Source: a bacterium UBA3734
GTDB lineage: Bacteria; Bacteroidota; Bacteroidia; Bacteroidales; Bacteroidaceae
Length of the DNA stretch: 14,169 nucleotides
NCBI GenBank assembly: GCA_002372575.1
Contig: DFHC01000164.1
Location: forward strand, 1-14,169
Direction of reading: 5' to 3'
In this document: positions 6,001-11,619 of the stretch, piece after piece
Layout: the number at the start of each line of letters is the position of its first letter
How positions within the stretch are numbered: the first letter of the stretch is position 1
Translations under genes and position numbers: made by a program
Notes under the pieces: generated by a model
Database searches by the model: none
What the model saw: only the letters and a program-made list of their open reading frames with translations
What the model was told of the DNA's origin: nothing

Positions 6001-8750
6001 ACCTCCGCAAACACTCGTGGTGGTTTGCGCCCCGACTCTGGCGCAGCCTTCCCTCCACCATTTGGCAGGGGCGTCAGACCACGGAATACAGCCTCTACGG
6101 TGAACTGCCCTACAAGTCGCTCTTGGAACGCGCCCTGCAGTTCACGCACTTCGACACGGAGATGTTTGCCATCTCGCCGCGCGATGAATTCATGTACGGC
6201 AGTAGGGCAGGGGGGATTCGCATTCGTGGCATGGGCATGAAAGCGATGGCTGCTGCTCCCCAGATGTTAAGGGAGGTGGTGGTGTCGGATGAGTTGAAAT
6301 CACAAGACGAACTGATAAATTCAAACGCCTCGATTGGCGCGCTGAACGTCGCGGGCGAGGAGAGCGCATCGCTTTCAGACAGAAAAGGCAATGATGATGC
6401 TCGAAAAGAAAGCACGCAAATCCGCGAAAACCTCAACGAAACGGCCTTCTTCTATCCTGCACTGACGACCGACAAAAACGGCGACGTGAAAATCTCGTTC
6501 ACGCTGCCCGAAAGCATCACCACGTGGCGATTCATGGGCTTGGCTACGGACAAGGACGTGCGCTACGGAATGCTCGAGAGCGAGGTCGTGGCGATGAAAG
6601 ACGTGATGATTCAGCCGAACGTGCCGCGATTCCTGCGACAGGACGACAAAGGCCAGATTGCCGCGAGAATTTTCAATACGGGCGAGAAATCCGTGAAAGG
6701 CACGGCACTGATGGAACTCATCAATCCTGAAACCGAGGCCGTCGTCTATAGCCAGAACGTGCCGTTCAGCGTGGAAACGGGCAAAACCGCCACGGTTAGT
6801 TTCGACGTGGATGCCAGTGCGCCGCAGTTGGCCGATGAGTCGCTGCTCATCTGTCGCGTGTCGGCCTCGGGAAATGGCTTCAGCGACGGCGAACAGCACT
6901 ATCTGCCCATCCTGCCGAACCGCGAAATGGTGCTCAACACCGTTCCCTTCACGCAACACGGTCCGGGCACGAAAACCATCGACCTGACGAAACTTTTCGG
7001 GAGTTCAGACAAAGCTCGCTTATCCGCCAGCTCTCAACCCTCAACTCTCAACTCTCAACTTTCATCCCTCACCGTCGAATACACCAACAACCCCGCGTGG
7101 CTGATGATTCAGACGCTGCCCACCGTGGCCAATGCCCGCGAGAACAACGCCGTGAGCCAGGCCGCCGCCTTCTATGCCAACAGCCTCGCCTCGCACCTGC
7201 TCAGCCAGTCGCCTAACATCAAGACGACTATCGACCTTTGGAAGCGCGACCAGAGCTCTTCGCTGATGAGCAGTTTGGAGAAAAATCAGGAACTGAAGAC
7301 GATGCTGCTCGACGAAACGCCGTGGGTGGCCGATGCCCGCCACGAGGCCGACCAGAAACGCCTCTTGAGCGACTATTTCGACTCAAATAGCGTCAATTAT
7401 CGCCTTGAAAACAACCTCGCGCAACTGCAAAAATTGCAGAATGCCGACGGTTCGTGGAGCTGGTGGCCCGAAATGCCCGGCTCGCTCTATATGACGGTGG
7501 CCGTGAGCAAGATGCTCGTGCGCCTGAATGCGATGATTGGCATGCAGCCGAATACGGAAAACCTGCTCGAAAATGCCCATCGCTACATGGGTCGCCAGAT
7601 GCTGAAAGAGGTCGAAGAGATGAAGAAGGCCGAGAAGAAGGGCGTGAAAAACCTGCGTCCGAGCGAAACCGCCATCGACTGGCTCTATCTGACCTCGATC
7701 GACGGTCGTCAGCTCAACAAAAACGTGGCCGAGGCAAGAACCTATCTCGTGAACCTGCTGGCCAAGCAGACGCGCGACCTCTCCATCTATGGCAAGGCGC
7801 ATTCGGCCATCATCCTCGCCAAAAACGGCTACGCGCAGAAGGCGAAGGAATACCTGCAGAGCATTCGCGAATACAGCGTCTATACCGAAGAAATGGGACG
7901 CTATTTCGACACGCGCAAGGCGCTCTACAGCTGGTTCGACTACAAGATTCCGACCGAAGTGGCCGCCATCGAGGCCATCCGCCTGCTGCAGCCCGACGAC
8001 AAGCAGACCGTCGAGGAAATGCAGCGCTGGCTCTTGCAGGAGAAGCGCACGCAGAGTTGGGACACGCCGTTCAACGCCGTTGATGCCGTCTATGCCTTTA
8101 TGAATGGCGAAACGGGCCAAAAACTCGCCGCCATGCCGCCTGCTACGCTGAAAATCGACGGAAAACCGCTCGAAACCTCGCCTGCAACGGCAGGTCTGGG
8201 CTATGTGAAGACGACGCAGACGGGCACGGACTACAAGACTTTCACCGCCGAAAAAACCTCCGAGGGCACTTCGTGGGGAGCCGTCTATGTGCAGTCGCTC
8301 CAGCCTGTCAGCGACATCACCGATGCCGCCAGCGGCCTGAAAGTGACGCGCGAGGTGCTGGTTCAGGAGTTCAGGAGTTCAGGAGTTCAGGAGTTCAGGA
8401 GAATTCTCGTTCCTCCCTCCTCGCTCAAAGTTGGCGACCGCATCCGCATCCGCATCACCATCGAGGCTGAGCGCGACTACGACTTCGTGCAGGTGAGCGA
8501 CAAGCGGGCGGCCTGTCTGGAACCCGTCGGACAGCTTAGCGGCTATCGCTGGGGCTACTACTGTGCGCCGCGCGACAACGTCACCAACTACTATTTTGAC
8601 CGTATGGCCAAGGGCAAGCACGTGGTCGAAACCGAGTACTACGTGGACCGCAGCGGCACCTACCAGACTGGCACCTGCACCGTGCAGTGCGCCTATTCGC
8701 CCGAGTTCACGGCCCGCACTGCCGCAAAAACATTTGAAATCAAAGAATAA
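3051..8750 (+). CDS. Secreted alpha-2-macroglobulin-like protein, no thioester
   Basis: A 1899-aa exported protein of the bacterial alpha-2-macroglobulin family, thought to trap or block proteases at the cell envelope. The signal peptide spans residues 1-22 with cleavage VMA|Q; it has no lipobox. Residues about 23-280 are helical and TPR-like. An MG1-like beta domain starts near 290, and a carboxypeptidase-regulatory-like stretch (AVNATTGQPVAGAKIRLS) near 428. The MG2 domain has VLTDRSLYRPGQTV near 514. The family hallmark VEEYKRPTFQVEF follows near 605, and the A2M domain (FYPALTTDKNGDVKISFTLPESITTWRFMG) near 1130. The toroidal thioester-type domain spans about 1341-1690, with ADGSWSWWPEMPGSLYMTVA, and a receptor-binding-like end closes the protein. 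Where others have a CxEQ thioester this one reads ENNAVSQAAAFYAN, so covalent trapping is not expected. Residues about 1055-1100 hold a low-similarity linker (GIRIRGMGMK, LREVVVSDEL). Four short-repeat tracts interrupt the gene. Either ATG at 3051 or 3054 could start it. It is first in an operon, 6 bp before the DUF1573 gene. Confidence 0.92.
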   Translation: MMKRILMTVVCVMTLSNLQVMAQSYTTLWKQVSDAQAKDLPQTELKALDAIAKKAQGERSYGHLLKAQLRRAAVQTQIAPDSIDAELDRVKSSLKRAEDGGNRVLAAVYQSVLGRIYRDAFSDPAQKALSEEYYRKSMEPVELLAKQLSKGYEPALVDGSDSQIFGGDLLHVLGMEAGDYKTLHDWYLARGNRRAACLCALNLLRSSEVQEFRSSDNASSIRKSKYLLALDSLITEYQDLKECGELAIARYQFMDQAEDATAEEKMNYINYALQHWGAWPRMNILRNAQNHLTLPSFSVSIGDGIQLPNTSRRVEVRQLVNCQRLTMTVSRLNLTGDTELNPSDDQDYARLKKLIVSDGTQQTVTRRYLGQPEYKLFEDSMTIEGLPVGVYLVEFSTDRANMRTERMLLHVSNLYVIHEALPDNRVRLVAVNATTGQPVAGAKIRLSSKYYGNQRKNDVQTLTTDAKGEVEYKYPQRQPNRLYVYTDEDKACPEQWFGGRFSYYDNKTTQNTYNVLTDRSLYRPGQTVHAVVIAYQIAAHRETKVNAGEQLTLTLRDANHEVVEEKQVRTDEFGKTSADFVLPSTGLTGQFSITSKNSSVFFSVEEYKRPTFQVEFDEVTEKYQEGDTVTVVGRVRSFAGVPVQGARVKYNVVRRRAMWWWRSGNEADRTIVSDTLVADDEGRFEVKVPMLMDEAGRSRKEGRIPRFYNFVVEADATDAAGETHHGETSLPLSDKATAFSVEMPSQVEADSVARVKFHYLNNAGKPIAGQVSYQIKDEKQKNKDAKTVAANESFEMHFNALKSGRYTLEAICGEDTVKQSFVVFSLKDKHPAVETHDWFYATAEEFPADGRPIVVQMGSSDKNQHIVYTLISGDKVLESGVIDQSNAITTRQFTYKDAYGDGALFTCAWVREGKLYSHTAQLRKPLPDKRLQLTWKTFRDRLTPGQKEEWTLHVSPTSEGKGTNALGTERASLIAVLFDRSLDDLRKHSWWFAPRLWRSLPSTIWQGRQTTEYSLYGELPYKSLLERALQFTHFDTEMFAISPRDEFMYGSRAGGIRIRGMGMKAMAAAPQMLREVVVSDELKSQDELINSNASIGALNVAGEESASLSDRKGNDDARKESTQIRENLNETAFFYPALTTDKNGDVKISFTLPESITTWRFMGLATDKDVRYGMLESEVVAMKDVMIQPNVPRFLRQDDKGQIAARIFNTGEKSVKGTALMELINPETEAVVYSQNVPFSVETGKTATVSFDVDASAPQLADESLLICRVSASGNGFSDGEQHYLPILPNREMVLNTVPFTQHGPGTKTIDLTKLFGSSDKARLSASSQPSTLNSQLSSLTVEYTNNPAWLMIQTLPTVANARENNAVSQAAAFYANSLASHLLSQSPNIKTTIDLWKRDQSSSLMSSLEKNQELKTMLLDETPWVADARHEADQKRLLSDYFDSNSVNYRLENNLAQLQKLQNADGSWSWWPEMPGSLYMTVAVSKMLVRLNAMIGMQPNTENLLENAHRYMGRQMLKEVEEMKKAEKKGVKNLRPSETAIDWLYLTSIDGRQLNKNVAEARTYLVNLLAKQTRDLSIYGKAHSAIILAKNGYAQKAKEYLQSIREYSVYTEEMGRYFDTRKALYSWFDYKIPTEVAAIEAIRLLQPDDKQTVEEMQRWLLQEKRTQSWDTPFNAVDAVYAFMNGETGQKLAAMPPATLKIDGKPLETSPATAGLGYVKTTQTGTDYKTFTAEKTSEGTSWGAVYVQSLQPVSDITDAASGLKVTREVLVQEFRSSGVQEFRRILVPPSSLKVGDRIRIRITIEAERDYDFVQVSDKRAACLEPVGQLSGYRWGYYCAPRDNVTNYYFDRMAKGKHVVETEYYVDRSGTYQTGTCTVQCAYSPEFTARTAAKTFEIKE
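3662..3697 (+). repeat. Octamer tract CAGGAGTT x4 inside the macroglobulin gene
   Basis: Units at 3662-3669, 3670-3677 (CAGAAGTT), 3678-3685 and 3686-3693 are followed by a partial CAGA. They encode about residues 204-216 (RSSEVQEFRSS). Losing one unit would bring TAA at 3698-3700 into frame; gaining one would bring in TGA at 3769-3771. The same octamer recurs at 8364 and, as sense of the minus-strand genes, at 11586. Confidence 0.93.
5133..5160 (+). repeat. Decamer repeat GCCGGAAGGA x2 plus a shortened copy
   Basis: GCCGGAAGGA at 5133-5142 and 5143-5152, then GGGAAGGA at 5153-5160. It encodes a basic loop (AGRSRKEGR, about residues 694-704) between the beta strands of a macroglobulin domain. 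It is shorter than the other tracts and may be an older or minor member of the same class. Confidence 0.7.
7033..7067 (+). repeat. Heptamer tract CTCAACT x4 inside the macroglobulin gene
   Basis: CTCAACC at 7033-7039 is followed by three CTCAACT (7040-7060) and a decayed copy TTCATCC (7061-7067). It encodes a Ser/Thr/Gln/Asn-rich linker (SSQPSTLNSQLSSL, about residues 1326-1339) directly before the toroidal domain (TVEYTNNPAW). A single octamer GGAGTTCA lies just upstream at 7000-7007. The 12-mer CTCAACCCTCAA (7033-7044) also occurs in ispH at 9973-9984. Confidence 0.9.
8364..8403 (+). repeat. Octamer tract CAGGAGTT x4.75 near the 3' end of the macroglobulin gene
   Basis: Four perfect units at 8364-8395 are followed by CAGGAGAA at 8396-8403. 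They encode VQEFRSSGVQEFRR, about residues 1771-1785, in the linker between the toroidal domain and the final beta domain (LKVGDRIRIRITIE). Losing one unit would stop translation at 8468-8470, gaining one at 8494-8496; either removes roughly the last 100 residues. Confidence 0.95.
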
Positions 8751-8756
8751 GACGAT

Positions 8757-9815
8757 ATGAAAACACTGATTTTCACGACCCTCGCGCTGCTGTTGCCGCT
8801 GACGGCCTCGGCGCAGAAAATCGAGGCCAAGAGCAAGGTCATCAACGTCGGACAGGTGATGTTCCGACAGCCCGTCACGGTCGATTACGTGCTCCACAAC
8901 CGAAGCACTCACTCGCTGCTGATTGACAAGGTGCGCACGAGTTGCGGCTGCACCACGGTCGATTATCCGCTTACGACCATCCGCGGCGACGAGTTTTTCA
9001 CCGTCCGCGCCGTTTACGATGCGAAGCAGATGGGCCATTTCGAGAAGCAAATCGGCATCTACGCCGACGGCAGCAGCGAACCCTACGTGCTCACGCTGAA
9101 GGGCGTAGTCGTAGAGGAAGTGACCGATTTCGTGGGCGATTATCCCTATCAGTTGGGCGACTTGCTCGTCGATCAGAACAGCATCGAGTTCGACGACGTG
9201 AACCGCGGCGACCGCCCGATGGCGAAAATCCACATCCTCAACAACACCGACAAGCCCGTGCAGCCCGTCATTATGCACCTTCCGAACTACCTCTTGGCCG
9301 ATATTTCGCCCTCGGAAATCCGCGCCGGACGCTCGGGCGAGGTCATCCTCACGCTCGACACGCGCCAGATTCGCGACTTCGGCCTCACGCAGACGAAGGT
9401 CTATCTCGGCAGTCGCCCGGGCGACAAGGTGGCCACGAACAAGGAAATCAACATTTCGGCCCTGCTGCTGCCCAATTTCAGCGACCTCACCGATGCCCAG
9501 CTGGCCCTTGCGCCTCGGATGCAGCTCTCGACCACCACGCTCAACCTCGGCCCCTTTGACGGGAAGAAGAAGCTGAAGGGCGAAATCGACATCCAAAACA
9601 CGGGAAAATCCACCCTCGACATCAGCCATATCGAAATGCTCACGACGGGCATCCAGATGTCGCTCAACACGACGCAGCTCGAGCCCGGCGAATATGCCAA
9701 ACTCAAGATTACTGCCGTGGGAAAAGACCTTCGCCTCGTGCAGAATCCGCGCATCTTGATGATTACCAACGACCCGAATCAGCCGAAAGTCATCATCAAC
9801 ATCAAGACCGAATGA
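8757..9815 (+). CDS. Secreted DUF1573 protein (352 aa)
   Basis: An exported protein of unknown function. The signal peptide (residues 1-19) is hydrophobic and cleaves at ASA|Q, so the mature protein should be periplasmic or at the envelope. Residues about 25-115 form a DUF1573 domain, an ASPM/SPD-2/Hydin-like immunoglobulin fold. Its hallmark SCGCTTVDYP has Cys63 and Cys65. Further Ig-like beta repeats follow: IEFDDVNRGDRPMAKIHILNNTDKPVQP near 142-170, and TLNLGPFDGKKKLKGEIDIQNTGKSTLDI near 260-290. There is no membrane anchor or sorting signal. It begins 6 bp after the macroglobulin stop and ispH follows 28 bp later, so it is the middle gene of an operon. A scaffold or partner role beside the macroglobulin is my inference from position only. 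Confidence 0.9.
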   Translation: MKTLIFTTLALLLPLTASAQKIEAKSKVINVGQVMFRQPVTVDYVLHNRSTHSLLIDKVRTSCGCTTVDYPLTTIRGDEFFTVRAVYDAKQMGHFEKQIGIYADGSSEPYVLTLKGVVVEEVTDFVGDYPYQLGDLLVDQNSIEFDDVNRGDRPMAKIHILNNTDKPVQPVIMHLPNYLLADISPSEIRAGRSGEVILTLDTRQIRDFGLTQTKVYLGSRPGDKVATNKEINISALLLPNFSDLTDAQLALAPRMQLSTTTLNLGPFDGKKKLKGEIDIQNTGKSTLDISHIEMLTTGIQMSLNTTQLEPGEYAKLKITAVGKDLRLVQNPRILMITNDPNQPKVIINIKTE

Positions 9816-9843
9816 CGTTTTTCCCGAGCAAAAATCGAATCAG

Positions 9844-10824
9844 ATGAACATCCGGAACGCAAACATAGAAATCGAAATCGACGAGGGCAGCGGCTTCTGC
9901 TTCGGCGTGACGACGGCCATTCAAAAAGCCGAGGAGGAACTGCATTTGATGGATGAAGGTGGAAAATCGCTCCTCAACCCTCAAACTTCCTCCATCACCC
10001 ATCATCCATCACCCATCACCCATTCTCCATCACCCATCCTCTACTGCCTCGGCGACATCGTCCACAACAGCAAGGAGGTGGAACGGCTCCACGAGCGCGG
10101 CCTTCTCACCATCAACCACGAGCAGCTCCACTCGCTCCGCAATGCGAAAGTGCTGCTCAGGGCCCACGGCGAGCCGCCTCAGACCTACGAAATTGCCCGT
10201 CGGAACAACATCGAAATCATCGATGCCACCTGTCCCGTGGTGCTGCAGCTGCAACGGCGCATCAAGAAGCAGTACGAAACCTCGCAACAGCTTCTGGCAG
10301 AGGGAAAGGCTCCCTCGCAAATCGTGATTTTCGGGAAAAACGGCCACGCCGAAGTGCTCGGACTCGTCGGCCAGACCGACGGCCACGCCATCGTCGTCGA
10401 AAATCTCAACGATGTGAAGCAACTCGACTTCTCACGCGACATCTACCTCTATTCGCAAACCACGAAAAACCTCGACGAATTCCACGAAATCGTGGAGTTT
10501 ATCCAGAACAACATCCATCTCGAGGCCACGTTCCGCAGTTTCGACACCATCTGCCGACAGGTGGCCAACCGAATGCCGGCCATCGCGTCGTTTGCCAAGC
10601 GCCACGACCTGATTCTCTTCGTTTCGGGGCGAAAGAGTTCCAACGGGCGCGTGCTCTTCCACGAATGCCTCGTGAACAACCCCAACAGCCACCACATCGA
10701 AAGTCCGGCGGAAATCAACATGTCATGGCTCGAAAACATCCGAACCATCGGCATCTGCGGAGCCACCAGCACCCCGAAATGGCTGATGGAACAGTGTCGC
10801 GACTATATTTTTGAAAAACTCTGA
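9844..10824 (+). CDS. ispH: 4-hydroxy-3-methylbut-2-enyl diphosphate reductase (IspH), with internal repeat insertion
   Basis: A cytoplasmic iron-sulfur enzyme and the last step of the MEP pathway; it turns HMBPP into IPP and DMAPP. The three cluster cysteines are Cys19 (GSGFCFGV), Cys130 (DATCPVV) and Cys237 (FDTICRQ). Substrate residues include His108 (HGEPP), and His168 and Glu170 in NGHAEV, the latter equivalent to the catalytic Glu of E. coli. The C-terminal signature GATSTPKWLMEQ is present. All catalytic features are intact. What is odd is the stretch between AIQKAEEEL and LYCLGDIVHN. Relatives as I know them have about five residues here, while this protein has about 32 (THHPSPITHSPSP at its core), encoded by heptamer repeats. 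The 326-aa length reflects this. It is last in the operon, with no promoter in the 28-bp gap before it, and ends one base from the stop of the converging cmk. Confidence 0.94.
   Translation: MNIRNANIEIEIDEGSGFCFGVTTAIQKAEEELHLMDEGGKSLLNPQTSSITHHPSPITHSPSPILYCLGDIVHNSKEVERLHERGLLTINHEQLHSLRNAKVLLRAHGEPPQTYEIARRNNIEIIDATCPVVLQLQRRIKKQYETSQQLLAEGKAPSQIVIFGKNGHAEVLGLVGQTDGHAIVVENLNDVKQLDFSRDIYLYSQTTKNLDEFHEIVEFIQNNIHLEATFRSFDTICRQVANRMPAIASFAKRHDLILFVSGRKSSNGRVLFHECLVNNPNSHHIESPAEINMSWLENIRTIGICGATSTPKWLMEQCRDYIFEKL
9973..10041 (+). repeat. Heptamer island CTCAACC / CATCACC inside ispH
   Basis: CTCAACC (9973-9979) and CTCAAAC (9980-9986) are followed by TTCCTC. Seven heptamers then run from 9993 to 10041: CATCACC, CATCATC, CATCACC, CATCACC, CATTCTC, CATCACC, CATCCTC. 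Two different unit types thus sit side by side. The reading frame is kept, giving a Ser/Pro/His/Thr-rich loop (about residues 44-66). Losing one heptamer would stop translation at 10325-10327. The upstream part GATGGATGAAGGTGG (from about 9948) may belong to the same insert. Confidence 0.92.
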
Positions 10825-10825
10825 T

Positions 10826-11530
10826 TTACTCCTCGCTTCTCGCTACTCCCTTGCTTCTCACCACTTCCATCAGCCATTCGTTCTGTTCCTCGATGGTCAT
10901 GTACGAGTTGTCGAGCAGCAGGGCGTCGTCGGCCTGGCGCAGTGGCGACACCTCGCGGTGTGTGTCGAGATAGTCGCGCTCTTGCACGTTTTTCAGGATT
11001 TCCTCGTAGGGCTCGGGCATTCCTTTCGCCACGAGCTCGTCGTAGCGGCGTTGCGCACGCACCTCAGCCGAGGCCGTGACGAAGATTTTGAGTTCGGCAT
11101 TCGGGAAAACGGTCGTGCCGATGTCGCGTCCGTCCATCACAATGCCGCCCTCCAAGCCCATTTTCTGCTGCTGCGCCACCATTGCCGTGCGCACAAAGTG
11201 AATCGCCGCAATCACGCTGACGTGGCTGCTGACCTCGAGCGAGCGGATTTCCTGCTCTACAAGCTCGCCGTTCAGATAAGTGTCGGGCTTCTGCGTCTCG
11301 GGGTTGAAGCGGAATGCGATGTCGATGTCGGGCATTCGGCGTTCCAATTCGTCGGTTTTCACGCTTCCGTCGGCGTTGAACAGCTTGTTGCGCAGCGCAA
11401 ACAACGTCACGGAGCGATACATCGCGCCCGTGTCCACATAAACATATCCGATGCGGCGAGCCAAGTCTTTGGCCATCGTGCTTTTGCCGCAAGAAGAGTA
11501 GCCGTCGATGGCAATGGTTATTTTTTTCAT
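10826..11530 (-). CDS. cmk: (d)CMP kinase
   Basis: A cytoplasmic nucleoside monophosphate kinase that phosphorylates CMP and dCMP with ATP, supplying CTP and dCTP. The P-loop GYSSCGKS is at residues 10-17. It is followed by [12 protein letters not shown] (substrate binding), [33 protein letters not shown], and [19 protein letters not shown]. The 234 aa are normal for the family. The last dozen residues ([12 protein letters not shown]) are encoded by short direct repeats and look like a replaced or extended tail. The ATG at 11530 is the only sensible start ([10 protein letters not shown]). I see no TAnnTTTG promoter in the 89-bp gap upstream, so it is probably co-transcribed with porQ. That leader carries two further repeat types. 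It converges with ispH, with one base between the stops. Confidence 0.95.
   Translation of the reverse strand: MKKITIAIDGYSSCGKSTMAKDLARRIGYVYVDTGAMYRSVTLFALRNKLFNADGSVKTDELERRMPDIDIAFRFNPETQKPDTYLNGELVEQEIRSLEVSSHVSVIAAIHFVRTAMVAQQQKMGLEGGIVMDGRDIGTTVFPNAELKIFVTASAEVRAQRRYDELVAKGMPEPYEEILKNVQERDYLDTHREVSPLRQADDALLLDNSYMTIEEQNEWLMEVVRSKGVARSEE
10827..10859 (-). repeat. Heptamer-type repeat forming the Cmk C-terminus
   Basis: On the plus strand CTCGCTT (10832-10838), CTCGCTA (10839-10845) and CTCCCTT (10846-10852) form three successive 7-bp units. At a larger scale this is two imperfect 15-16-bp copies of TACTCC..GCTTCTC (10827-10841, 10844-10859). It encodes the last residues of Cmk ([10 protein letters not shown]) and reaches the stop codon. 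Confidence 0.72.
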
Positions 11531-11545
11531 CGTTAAAAGGGATTT

Positions 11546-11600
11546 AAAGGGGAGTGAAGGGGGAGTGAAAGGGAGGTAGCTGACAAACTCCTGAACTCCT
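11546..11600 (-). repeat. Repeat island in the porQ-cmk leader
   Basis: The 89-bp gap (11531-11619) holds two unit types. AAGGGGAGTG (11547-11556), AAGGGGGAGTG (11557-11567) and a decayed AAAGGGAGGTAG form a 10-11-bp repeat. AACTCCTG AACTCCT (11586-11600) is, read in the direction of cmk, AGGAGTTCAGGAGTT: about two copies of the octamer seen in the macroglobulin gene. No promoter or terminator is evident here. The tract would lie in the mRNA leader just ahead of cmk. Confidence 0.85.
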
Positions 11601-11619
11601 ACAAATCATAATTTTTAAT

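Noticed and set aside
3662..10041. The tandem repeats as a CRISPR array
   Set aside because: Units are 7-11 bp and directly abutting, with no spacers of 25-40 bp and no cas genes.
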